Shown: positions 7,341 to 14,595 of the stretch, one piece after another
How the letters are laid out: each line of letters begins with the position of its first letter
Position numbering within the stretch: position 1 is the stretch's first letter
Source: CBDVBZ01 sp965372355
Lineage (GTDB): Bacteria; Krumholzibacteriota; Krumholzibacteriia; WVZY01
Assembly: GCA_965372355.1 (NCBI GenBank)
Contig: CBDVBZ010000051.1
Location: 1-22,847 of the forward strand
Length of the DNA: 22,847 bases
Reading direction: 5' to 3'
Position numbers and translations under genes: made by a program
The notes under the pieces: model-generated
What the model was told of the DNA's origin: nothing
The model's input: the letters and a program-made list of their open reading frames with translations, nothing else
Databases searched by the model: none

Positions 7341-8255
7341 GTGCTGCCTCTGAATTTCAACCATCTGTACTATTTCTACATTGTGGCTAAGCGCGGCAGC
7401 TTCTCCCAGGCCGCGGCCGATCTCCGCATATCCCAGTCGTCGATCAGCGTCCAGATCAAGCAATTCGAGGGCGCGTTGGGCCATACCCTGTTCAACCGGA
7501 TCAAAACGGGTGTCGAACTCACCGAATCCGGACAAGTCCTGTTCGAATATGCAGATAACGTCTTTCACGACATCGAGCGCATCCAGGATGCCCTCGAGGC
7601 GGTCGAGCACCAGATCAAGGGCAGCATTTCGATCGGGACGGTCACCAGCATCGGTATCTATATGCTTCCCGATATCCTCAAGGTATTCCACGAGGAGTTC
7701 CCGGAGGTGAAGATCTCCGTCGACGTGCAGGGTGCCCGCCAGCTGATCGACTGGGTAAAGATGGGAAAGATCGACTTCGCGGTTCTGACGGCGAGCCGCC
7801 AGTATCCGGAGCTGACCCGAGTCCCGCTGAAGAAGAACAAGCTGTTTCTCGTGGCGCCGGAAGGCCATCCCCTGGCCGGCCAGGACCGGGTCTCCCCGGC
7901 CGAGCTGGAGAAATACCCGTTTCTCGGGTTCGATGAGGGCGCGGAGCTCCGAGTGATGATGGACGGGCTTTTTCGGAGGATGTCGCTTAGCATCGAATAC
8001 GCGATGGCCTCGTCCAACGTGGCGACGGTCAAGCACATGGCACTGGCGGGTCTCGGTCTGGCCATCCTTCCCGAGACGGCGGTGGGGGGGGAAATCCGGC
8101 AGGGCCGCCTCGTGCGTCTGGATGTGCCGACCCTCTATATGGTTCAGGAGGTCACGCTCTACTACAAGACGAACCGGCCGCTGACTCCCACCCGTAGCGA
8201 GTTCCTCCGGGTCGTGCGCGAAGAGTTGAGCGGCAAGCGCCCGCTGAAACGATAG
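7341..8255 (+). CDS. LysR-family transcriptional regulator (NhaR/CysB-like layout)
   Basis: A 304-residue LTTR. The helix-turn-helix spans about residues 4-63 (NFNHLYYFYIVAKRGSFSQA, then ISQSSISVQIKQFEGALG), followed by the linker helix and a periplasmic-binding-protein-like effector domain (about 93-300). NHLYYF-type N-termini occur in the NhaR branch of the family, but assignment to that branch is tentative. The start is GTG 7341 behind GAAGGG, 6 nt upstream; no ATG gives a complete HTH. The gene starts 150 nt after a candidate promoter, with a dispersed repeat in between, and is followed 75 bp later by rmuC. No divergent partner lies within 500 bp, so its target cannot be guessed. It shares only family-level similarity with the LysR protein at 1731-2627. 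Confidence 0.92.
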   Translation: MLPLNFNHLYYFYIVAKRGSFSQAAADLRISQSSISVQIKQFEGALGHTLFNRIKTGVELTESGQVLFEYADNVFHDIERIQDALEAVEHQIKGSISIGTVTSIGIYMLPDILKVFHEEFPEVKISVDVQGARQLIDWVKMGKIDFAVLTASRQYPELTRVPLKKNKLFLVAPEGHPLAGQDRVSPAELEKYPFLGFDEGAELRVMMDGLFRRMSLSIEYAMASSNVATVKHMALAGLGLAILPETAVGGEIRQGRLVRLDVPTLYMVQEVTLYYKTNRPLTPTRSEFLRVVREELSGKRPLKR

Positions 8256-8270
8256 CCACCACACCGCACG

Positions 8271-8290
8271 ATCGCCTATAATCCAGGCGA
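8271..8290. other. Short dyad between lysR and rmuC
   Basis: ATCGCC (8271-8276) and GGCGAT (8285-8290) form a perfect 6-bp stem around an 8-nt loop containing most of TATAAT (8277-8282). It may be a weak 3' hairpin of the LysR gene or a -10 box of an rmuC promoter. No good -35 box lies 16-18 bp upstream, so neither is certain. Confidence 0.3.
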
Positions 8291-8330
8291 TGAAGACTGC
8301 CAGATCGAGGCCGAGCAGGGAGGGAAGAAC

Positions 8331-9689
8331 ATGAGTCTCATTACTATAGCCGCATGTGCCGGGGGGCTTGTTGTGGGTGCCTTCCTCTGCTGGTGGGTGG
8401 GCCGACCGCGGCACGCGGCAATCCGGGCCGACCGCGACGAGAAGGAACGACACCTCGACCAGGCTCGCGAGGATATTGAGAACAAGAGTGCGACCGTTGT
8501 CGAGCAGAAGGAGGAGATCGCCCGGCTGGCTACGACGTTGACGCACGAAAAAAAGGCGGCGGTCGAGAAGATCGCGCTCCTCGAGGAAAACGAGAACAAG
8601 ATGACACGGGCGTTCAAAGCCCTCGCTGCGGATGCGCTCAATACAAACAACGAGGCCTTTCTCAGACTGGCGCAGACGAAGTTCGATAAATATCAGTCGG
8701 GGGCGAAGGCAGAGCTAGAGCAGAAGGCAAAGGACGTCGAGCAGCTTGTCAAGCCGATCAGGGAATCCATCGATAAGGTGAACACACAGATCCAGGACAT
8801 CGAGAAAGTCCGGCGGGAGGACTATGGGGGGCTCGCCGAGAGTTTGAAGAAGTTGCAGGCGGAGACCACGCTGCTCAACACGGAGGCCAGGACCTTGCGC
8901 AATGCTCTGCGCACGCCGGCCGTGCGCGGCCGTTGGGGCGAGATCCAGCTCAAACGCGTCGTCGAGCTGGCAGGAATGCTGGAGCACTGCGACTTTGTTG
9001 AACAACTTGTCACACAGGGTGATGATGGCCGTTTGCGACCGGACCTCGTCGTCAATCTCCCGGGGGGCAAGAGGGTCGTGGTGGACTCCAAGGCTCCTTT
9101 GGATGCGTACCTGAGCGCTCACGAGGCCGACGACGAGGGGGCCGCGAGGGAGCTGATGAAAGATCACGCCCGGCACATCCGATCACACATCGGCCAACTC
9201 AGTCAGAAGCAATATTGGGATCAGTTCGACGAGACGCCCGAGTTTGTCGTCTTGTTCCTGCCCGGTGAGAACTTCTTCTCTGCGGCGCTCGAGCACGACC
9301 CGAGCCTTATCGAACTGGGCGTCAGCCAGAGGGTCATCATTGCGACACCCACGACCCTGATCTCGCTGCTGCGGGCAGTCGCCTATGGATGGCAACAGGA
9401 GAAGATCACGGAGAGCGCACAGGCGATCAGCCATTTGGGGCAGGATCTCTACGATCGATTGCGAACGCTCGCCCAGCACTTCGCCGGAGTCGGGAAGGGG
9501 CTGGACAGGGCAGTCGGTGAGTACAACCACGCCGTGGCCTCGCTCGAAGGCCGCGTTCTCGTTGCCGCCCGCCGGTTTCCGGAGCTAGGGGTGCCGGCAA
9601 AGCAGGAGATACCGGAACTGACGCCGATCGAGAAGTCGACGCGCGGATTGCAAGCCCCTGAGCTGACGGACTCGCAGGCGGACGAATAG
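8331..9689 (+). CDS. rmuC: DNA recombination protein RmuC
   Basis: A 452-residue RmuC-family protein, close to the E. coli length of 475. It has an N-terminal membrane anchor (about residues 4-23), a long charged coiled coil (about 30-190) and the RmuC nuclease-like domain. The conserved block LRTPAVRGRWGEIQLKRVVE (about 193-212) leads into it, followed by RPDLVVNLPGGKRVVVDSKAP and later FLPGENFFSAAL and ATPTTLISLLRAVAYGW. These contain the PD-(D/E)xK-like acidic and lysine residues expected of the family. RmuC limits inversion and rearrangement at short repeats in E. coli and is thought to act as a membrane-tethered nuclease; it also appears near defence functions in some genomes, but no defence gene is seen here. 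ATG 8331 has a strong GGAGGGAAG SD. It is probably monocistronic or cotranscribed with the LysR gene. Confidence 0.95.
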   Translation: MSLITIAACAGGLVVGAFLCWWVGRPRHAAIRADRDEKERHLDQAREDIENKSATVVEQKEEIARLATTLTHEKKAAVEKIALLEENENKMTRAFKALAADALNTNNEAFLRLAQTKFDKYQSGAKAELEQKAKDVEQLVKPIRESIDKVNTQIQDIEKVRREDYGGLAESLKKLQAETTLLNTEARTLRNALRTPAVRGRWGEIQLKRVVELAGMLEHCDFVEQLVTQGDDGRLRPDLVVNLPGGKRVVVDSKAPLDAYLSAHEADDEGAARELMKDHARHIRSHIGQLSQKQYWDQFDETPEFVVLFLPGENFFSAALEHDPSLIELGVSQRVIIATPTTLISLLRAVAYGWQQEKITESAQAISHLGQDLYDRLRTLAQHFAGVGKGLDRAVGEYNHAVASLEGRVLVAARRFPELGVPAKQEIPELTPIEKSTRGLQAPELTDSQADE

Positions 9690-9769
9690 CCGCCCAGCGG
9701 GCCCCGGAGAGCCCCGGCGCCACCCCGTCGCAAGCGCCCCACGGATTTCGTTTCAAACGGTCCTACCTA

Positions 9770-9801
9770 TTGACATTTCACCAGTTGGCACGTATCTTGA
9801 T
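9770..9801 (+). promoter_or_regulatory. Promoter region of the peptidase-propeller-barrel gene: sigma-70 match overlapping a sigma-54-like site
   Basis: TTGACA (9770-9775), a 17-bp spacer and TATCTT (9793-9798) make a good sigma-70 promoter. Overlapping it, TTGGCACGTATCTTGAT (9785-9801) fits the sigma-54 consensus TTGGCACG-N4-TTGCW except for A instead of C in the -12 GC. Only one may be used. Either start would give a leader of about 100 nt before ATG 9909. A 16-codon frame (9804-9854) begins almost at the predicted start point and is not called a gene. Confidence 0.5.
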
Positions 9802-9908
9802 CTATGAGCACAGAAGAGCTTAACCAGCCTTGTTCACCCAACCCCCTGGAGTGACATTAGTTAAGTAAAGCCGGAACTCTGTTCCACGCTCAAACCGCCC
9901 CCTTTTCA

Positions 9909-12900
9909 ATGCGCACGCGATTTCTACAATTCATTCTACTGGCGGTCGTCCTCGTCTTCGCCGGGCGCGCCGCGGCATACAACAACACGTCGTTGAAATG
10001 GCAGACGATCAAGACGCCGCATTTCGAGATCCATTATCACCAGGGCGCGGAATGGACTGCGGAGCAGGTGGCGAAGATCGTCGAGGAAATCAACGGGCCG
10101 ATCACCGGTCTCTACCAGTACGAGCCGGACTACCCCGTCCATTTCATCATTCGTGACACGCACGACTATGCAAACGGTGCGGCCTATTTTTACGAGAACA
10201 AGGTGGAGATCTGGGCCACGAATCTCGAGTTCGGTTTTCGTGGCACGACAGACTGGCTTCGCAACGTCGTCACACACGAGTACACGCACATCATTTCGAT
10301 TCAGGCGGGGACACGGATGCCCAAGCGGTTTCCCGCCGCGTATTTCCAGCTGATCAGCTTCGAAGACGAGAAACGCTCGGACGTGCTCCAGGGTTACCCG
10401 AAGGACATCGTGACGTTTCCGTTCTCCGGCATCATGATGCCGCCGTGGTTCGCCGAGGGTGTGGCGCAGTACATGTCGCCCAGCGTCGACTACGATTGCT
10501 GGGATGCCCACCGGGACATGATCCTCCGAAGCGCCGTCCTCGAAGACAAGATGCTCACGTACGACCAGATGGGTTTCTTTGGCAAGAACGGGCTCCAGTC
10601 CGAACAGGTGTACGACCACGGATACGGACTCGTGAGCTACATCGCGTCGGCGTACGGGCCGGACGCAATCAGACAGATCACACAGGGTCTCAAGACGATC
10701 TACCATCTCAACATGAACGGCGCACTCAAGGCGGGCACCGGCAAGACCGGCAAGGAGCTCTACGGCGAGTGGCGGGCTCATCTCCAGACCCGATACAACG
10801 CGCAGACCGCCCCGATCCGCGAGAACGAGCTGGCGGGGGAAGTCGTCGCGTCGGGCGGTTACATGACGGTCGGGCCGGCCCTGAGTCCCGATGGCCAGAA
10901 GGTCGCTTATCTCTCCAACGCGGGAAGCGATTATTCGGGGACCGGTCTCTTTATAAAGTCGCTGGGAGAGAAGCGCGCGAAGTCGTTGCAGGGTGGTGTG
11001 AGCAGCCCGCCGCAGTTCTCACGCGACGGCCAGACACTGGTCTACTCGAAAAAGGACAAGGTCGATCGCTACGGATCGACGTTGAACGATCTCTACACCT
11101 ACGACATCGACCGCAAAAAGGAAAAGCGCCTGACAAAGGCGTCGCGTGCCGCCCATCCCGATTTCTCGCCTGACGGAGGACAGATCGTCGCCGTCGTCAA
11201 TTCCGACGGCACGCATCGCATGGTCTTGATGGACAGTGATGGCAAGAATCAGAGGGTGCTGTTCGAACGCGCGAAGGGGACACAGATCTACTATCCCCAT
11301 TTCTCGCCGGATGGCCAGAGAATCCTCTTTGGCATCTTTGAAGGCGCGACCCGTGACCTCGCGGTGGTGTCCGCGGACGGAAGCGGTTTTACATACGTGT
11401 TGCAGACACAGAATGACGAGCGCGATGCGCGCTGGCTATCCGACAACCGGATCGTGTTCGCCTCCGATCGCACGGGCATCTTCAATATCTACGAGCTCGA
11501 TCTCGACACCGGCTGGGTCGCTCAGCGCTCCAACGTGATCGGCGGGGCGTTTCTGCCGGATGTTTCGAGCGATGGCAGTGTCATCGTTTATACGAGCTAT
11601 GCCGGCGAGGGATACAGCGTGTCACAGTTGGACGGTACATCCGACCCCGTCCAGACGCTCGATCGTGTCGCGTATGGACAGAGAGCAGCCGGTGAATTCG
11701 ATGAGTGCGAAAACCTGCGCAACAACGCTCTGGCGCGCCAGAAAAGCGAGGCCAGGCTGGGTTTTGCGTCGGATGATCCGGGCGCCGCGCCCGGGCAGAT
11801 CGGCGCAACGGCGGATTCCTCGTCTTCGAGTGCCGGAGACTTCTCACACCAGAAATACAAATCGGCCTATACACCGTTTCAGTTCTATCCCCGCTTTGTG
11901 GTCTGGGATGGCACGTTCCGTCTCGGGCTCGCCGTGTCGAGCTTTGAGATCCTCGACAAGCAGTCGATGTTCTTTGGCGGTTCATATGGGACCAACAAGG
12001 AGTTCGACGGGTTTGTGAGCTATGAGATCAGAAACTTCTATCCCACGCTCTTCTTCGAGGGGTTGTATGTCCGCGAGAGAACCACTGACACGGGATTCGA
12101 CGATGAGCCTGCGAGTCCTTCGTATCAACACTCGTTTGCGTTTGATTTGCGCTACGATCTCTGGATCGCGGATATGGGGCTCAGGTTCGAGCTCAACGAG
12201 CGGTACTCGTTTAGTCATCAGAACGAGATCTCGCTCTACTGGTCGCACGCCGAGTACAGCGTCAACATCGCGGGTGAGGAGTTCGATGAAGACGGTGACC
12301 TGGTCACGCCCTTCAACGGTGGTTGGAAATACTACGTCGGCAACCAGGCCAACCTCAAGTGGACATACCGCACGATCAGACCGGCGGTGGATGCCGGAAT
12401 CAATCCCCACCATGGCCGGCAGGTGTCGCTGTGGTACATGCGTGCATGGGACGATCTGTTCGAGGCGGGAAGCGAGTTCGCGTACGGGTTTCGGCCGATT
12501 TTTACGGCCAACAACTACAACCAGTACACACTCGATTGGCGCGAGTTCGTCGGGTTGCCCTGGTTCAGACACTCGCTCCGCGTGCGGTTGTACGGTTCGG
12601 TCATCGACCAGGATGTCGACAGCTTCTTCTGGGTGTATATGGGGGGAAGGGATGGCATCCGCGGGTACAACTACTACTCGATCGGCGGGCGCAAGGGCGC
12701 CGTCGCGAGCGTCACCTACCGCTTTCCCATTATCCGCAGTATCGACCGGCAGTTGCTCAGCATGTATTTCCGGGATGTCTACGGCAGCGTCTTCTACGAG
12801 GCCGCTGCCGCCTGGGGCGGGCTCCCGCGGTTTCCCGGGGAGAACCTGTGGAAGGACTCGGCCGGTTTTGAGCTTCGCTTCAGCCTCGGCGCGTACTATG

Positions 12901-13046
12901 TGTTTCCGACCGCCGTCAGCATCGTCGGCGCATACGCGTTCGATCCGACGTTCTTCATCGATCCGGGTTTCGGGTTGATCCGACCGGTCACGCAGGAGCC
13001 GGGCTGGACGTACTACCTCACCGTGGGTTTCGGTTTCGAAATCTAG
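9909..13046 (+). CDS. Outer-membrane metallopeptidase / TolB-like propeller / beta-barrel fusion
   Basis: A 1045-residue exported protein. Residues 1-23 form a Sec signal peptide ending GRAAAY. Residues about 25-300 are a gluzincin-type zinc peptidase domain with HEYTH (His123, Glu124, His127) and WFAEG (Glu183), the third ligand position. About 310-575 hold six PD40/TolB-type blades (SPDGQKVAYLS, SRDGQTLVYS, SPDGGQIVAV, SPDGQRILFG and two more). A Ser-rich linker (580-655) leads to a C-terminal domain of about 385 residues with alternating aromatic strands, ending YYLTVGFGFEI, as in BamA/TamA-like outer-membrane barrels. Propeller and peptidase should therefore face the periplasm or the surface, anchored by the barrel. 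No SD precedes ATG 9909, but the signal peptide fixes the start. The substrate is unknown; a role in envelope protein processing is inferred. Confidence 0.85.
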   Translation: MRTRFLQFILLAVVLVFAGRAAAYNNTSLKWQTIKTPHFEIHYHQGAEWTAEQVAKIVEEINGPITGLYQYEPDYPVHFIIRDTHDYANGAAYFYENKVEIWATNLEFGFRGTTDWLRNVVTHEYTHIISIQAGTRMPKRFPAAYFQLISFEDEKRSDVLQGYPKDIVTFPFSGIMMPPWFAEGVAQYMSPSVDYDCWDAHRDMILRSAVLEDKMLTYDQMGFFGKNGLQSEQVYDHGYGLVSYIASAYGPDAIRQITQGLKTIYHLNMNGALKAGTGKTGKELYGEWRAHLQTRYNAQTAPIRENELAGEVVASGGYMTVGPALSPDGQKVAYLSNAGSDYSGTGLFIKSLGEKRAKSLQGGVSSPPQFSRDGQTLVYSKKDKVDRYGSTLNDLYTYDIDRKKEKRLTKASRAAHPDFSPDGGQIVAVVNSDGTHRMVLMDSDGKNQRVLFERAKGTQIYYPHFSPDGQRILFGIFEGATRDLAVVSADGSGFTYVLQTQNDERDARWLSDNRIVFASDRTGIFNIYELDLDTGWVAQRSNVIGGAFLPDVSSDGSVIVYTSYAGEGYSVSQLDGTSDPVQTLDRVAYGQRAAGEFDECENLRNNALARQKSEARLGFASDDPGAAPGQIGATADSSSSSAGDFSHQKYKSAYTPFQFYPRFVVWDGTFRLGLAVSSFEILDKQSMFFGGSYGTNKEFDGFVSYEIRNFYPTLFFEGLYVRERTTDTGFDDEPASPSYQHSFAFDLRYDLWIADMGLRFELNERYSFSHQNEISLYWSHAEYSVNIAGEEFDEDGDLVTPFNGGWKYYVGNQANLKWTYRTIRPAVDAGINPHHGRQVSLWYMRAWDDLFEAGSEFAYGFRPIFTANNYNQYTLDWREFVGLPWFRHSLRVRLYGSVIDQDVDSFFWVYMGGRDGIRGYNYYSIGGRKGAVASVTYRFPIIRSIDRQLLSMYFRDVYGSVFYEAAAAWGGLPRFPGENLWKDSAGFELRFSLGAYYVFPTAVSIVGAYAFDPTFFIDPGFGLIRPVTQEPGWTYYLTVGFGFEI

Positions 13047-13052
13047 GTCTAT

Positions 13053-13156
13053 GTAACGCTGACCTGAAGGCAGCCCTTCCAGGACAGGCGTTACCTATGC
13101 CGATTGGAGCCCTTCCAGGACAGGCTGACGTCCTTCGGACGCAGCTCAATCAGCAT
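13053..13156 (-). repeat. Dispersed intergenic repeat, copy B (inverted relative to copy A)
   Basis: Read on the minus strand this 104-bp copy matches 7197-7285: 20 identical leading bases, then GTCC[GAA]GGACGTC, and a shared tail ending GGTCAGCGTTAC. It carries a 15-nt longer middle because the motif CCTGTCCTGGAAGGG appears twice. The loop of the first small hairpin differs (GAA here, ACA in copy A), while the stem bases are kept. It fills the space between converging genes, 14 bp past the stop of the minus-strand lipoprotein gene at 13171. Confidence 0.8.
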
Positions 13157-13170
13157 CCGCACTACCAGAA

Positions 13171-13929
13171 TCAGAAGGCGCCGGCAACGAACAGCAATGC
13201 GTTGACGATGAGCTTGGGCGGTTCGCTGTACCCTCCGCGCATGTGATTGCCACTCATATTGAGACCGATGACATTGCCGGCCGCGTTAACGGCGATCGCA
13301 TTCGCGCCGCTGGGCGTGTCCTTCGCGATGAGCGTTGCGCCGGGCGCGAGTCCCGGGTTGGACCACTGGTTTGTGGAGTAGAAGGGAAACACGCGGAGGT
13401 TCACGCCGTTGAGGATGGGATGGAGCGGCATCGACACGGAGAAGAAATCGATTTGACGGGCGACGGCGATGCCGACCGAGGGGCCCGGTTGGAGTGGCGA
13501 GTAGTCCGACATGAATCGACCCAGAAGAGCCCAGCCGTCGACAAACGACATCTGACCGATCACGACCCCACCGCCCGCATCGACATACTCTGCGAGACGT
13601 TCGCCCAGCATGACCGGGTCCGTCACGGGGGACGTCGTCCATACGAGCACGGCGTCGTAGTCGTTCAGGAACGCGAGCGGCGGAATCGAATCCGTTACAT
13701 CGACGATATTGATTGCGCTGCCCAGGGGAAGCAGCCCCCTCGAAAAAAGATCGATTGCCACGGCCTGCAGCGTGTCGGCGGGTTCGGCGCCCGCCAGAAG
13801 CGCCTTGATCGGTACCGGGGAGCCGGGGGTGCCTTCGGATCCCGACGGGCCGGTGGGTCCGTCTTCACCGGCGCAGCCAAGTCCCACCAGGGCTAGCGCG
13901 CAAAAGGCGGAAACTATGATTCGAATCAT
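13171..13929 (-). CDS. Predicted lipoprotein with collagen-like linker and GATase-like/ThuA-like domain
   Basis: A 252-residue exported protein of unknown function. A short signal peptide ends at VGLGC (Cys19), a permissible lipobox. It is followed by six Gly-X-Y triplets (GEDGPTGPSGSEGTPGSP), a collagen-like spacer between lipid anchor and domain. The rest resembles the class I glutamine-amidotransferase-like/ThuA fold: a strand-turn-helix with YDAVLVWTTSP, LAEYVDAGGGVVIGQ and a C-terminal region with HPILNG. I see no catalytic Cys-His-Glu triad, so it is probably a binding domain. The start is ATG 13929 with GGAGG about 10 nt upstream. It lies 27 bp after the thioesterase gene on the same strand and is probably cotranscribed with it. 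A dispersed repeat lies 14 bp past the stop. Confidence 0.75.
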   Translation of the reverse strand: MIRIIVSAFCALALVGLGCAGEDGPTGPSGSEGTPGSPVPIKALLAGAEPADTLQAVAIDLFSRGLLPLGSAINIVDVTDSIPPLAFLNDYDAVLVWTTSPVTDPVMLGERLAEYVDAGGGVVIGQMSFVDGWALLGRFMSDYSPLQPGPSVGIAVARQIDFFSVSMPLHPILNGVNLRVFPFYSTNQWSNPGLAPGATLIAKDTPSGANAIAVNAAGNVIGLNMSGNHMRGGYSEPPKLIVNALLFVAGAF

Positions 13930-13956
13930 TTGATGGATCCCTCCAATGGGGCCTGT

Positions 13957-14439
13957 TTAGTCATTCTTCGATTTCTCGAGCAGCTCTTTTCTCGTTCGCA
14001 CGCGGAGCTCGGCGTCTTTGTAGCGACGCTTCTCCTCCGGCGTCTCGGGCGACAAGCCGGGCACTTTCTTGGGAAGACCCTTTTCGTCGACGTGGACAAA
14101 CGTAATATAGGCCGACGCTGTTTTTGCCTGCTCGCCCGTCCTCGGGTTCTCTTTGGACACCCGAACCCCCACCTCCAGCGACGTGCTGCCGACGTAATTC
14201 ACGCTCGCCTTCAGAATAACATGGTCACCGACGTGGATCGGCGCCTCAAATGATATCTTGTCGATACTGGCTGTGACCACGACTCCGTGGCAGTGACGAT
14301 GCGCCGCCATCGCCCCCACCGTGTCGATCCACGACATGACGACGCCACCGAACGCCGAGCCAAGCGAGTTGACCTGGTGCGGTGCGAGAAAGTACCTCGT
14401 CTCGACGGCGCTGTAGCTAGGCGTTCTTGACTCAGCCAT
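13957..14439 (-). CDS. Acyl-CoA thioesterase, hotdog fold (YciA/BFIT type)
   Basis: A 160-residue cytoplasmic enzyme predicted to hydrolyse acyl-CoA to free acid and CoA. The hotdog signature is clear: ETRYFLAPHQVNSLGSAFGG, then VVMSWIDTVGAMAAHRHC with the catalytic aspartate region, then VVTASIDKISFEAPIHVGDH and KASVNYVGSTSLEVGVRV. The C-terminal tail is highly charged (EEKRRYKDAELRVRTRKELL), as in YciA-like proteins. ATG 14439 is chosen because the family match begins soon after it; an in-frame TTG at 14469 adds ten residues of proline-rich sequence. Neither has a clear SD. A good sigma-70 promoter lies at 14489-14517. The lipoprotein gene at 13171 follows after 27 bp, which links an acyl-CoA enzyme and a lipoprotein in one transcript, perhaps only by chance. 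Confidence 0.88.
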   Translation of the reverse strand: MAESRTPSYSAVETRYFLAPHQVNSLGSAFGGVVMSWIDTVGAMAAHRHCHGVVVTASIDKISFEAPIHVGDHVILKASVNYVGSTSLEVGVRVSKENPRTGEQAKTASAYITFVHVDEKGLPKKVPGLSPETPEEKRRYKDAELRVRTRKELLEKSKND

Positions 14440-14488
14440 GTGGTCCGGGTCGGGGGGGGCAAATGACAAATACGTTTACTTGTATGGA

Positions 14489-14517
14489 ATTATAACGCTT
14501 CGCTGGGGGATGGTCAA
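14489..14517 (-). promoter_or_regulatory. Sigma-70 promoter of the thioesterase gene
   Basis: On the minus strand TTGACC (14517 to 14512), a 17-bp spacer and a perfect TATAAT (14494 to 14489) lie in an AT-rich pocket. Transcription would start near 14482, giving a leader of about 43 nt to ATG 14439. It is the best sigma-70 match in the window. Confidence 0.65.
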
Positions 14518-14520
14518 TGG

Positions 14521-14587
14521 GGGCGCGGGCGAGGCTCTTTCCAGGGACCCCGTGTGGCAGGTCCTACGAAAAACCTCGCCCGCGCCC
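14521..14587. repeat. Large stem-loop at the 3' end of the sigma-54 activator gene
   Basis: Arms 14521-14534 and 14574-14587 are a perfect 14-bp inverted repeat (GGGCGCGGGCGAGG with its complement). Inside, GGGACC and GGTCCT can form a second 6-bp stem with one G-T pair. It begins 8 bp past the stop codon of the activator gene on the minus strand and ends just before the thioesterase promoter, so it separates two transcription units. No T-run follows. A smaller hairpin with the same GCGAG...GGACC words overlaps the end of lnt (22691-22720). Confidence 0.65.
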
Positions 14588-14595
14588 AAGAAAAC

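Noticed and set aside
7305..8546. Long minus-strand open frame (about 413 codons) opposite the second LysR gene
   Set aside because: It spans the lysR-rmuC gap antisense to two secure genes and contains no recognisable domain.
9804..9854. A 16-codon frame upstream of the peptidase-propeller-barrel gene
   Set aside because: Its ATG falls almost exactly at the predicted transcription start, has no SD and has no recognisable peptide signature.
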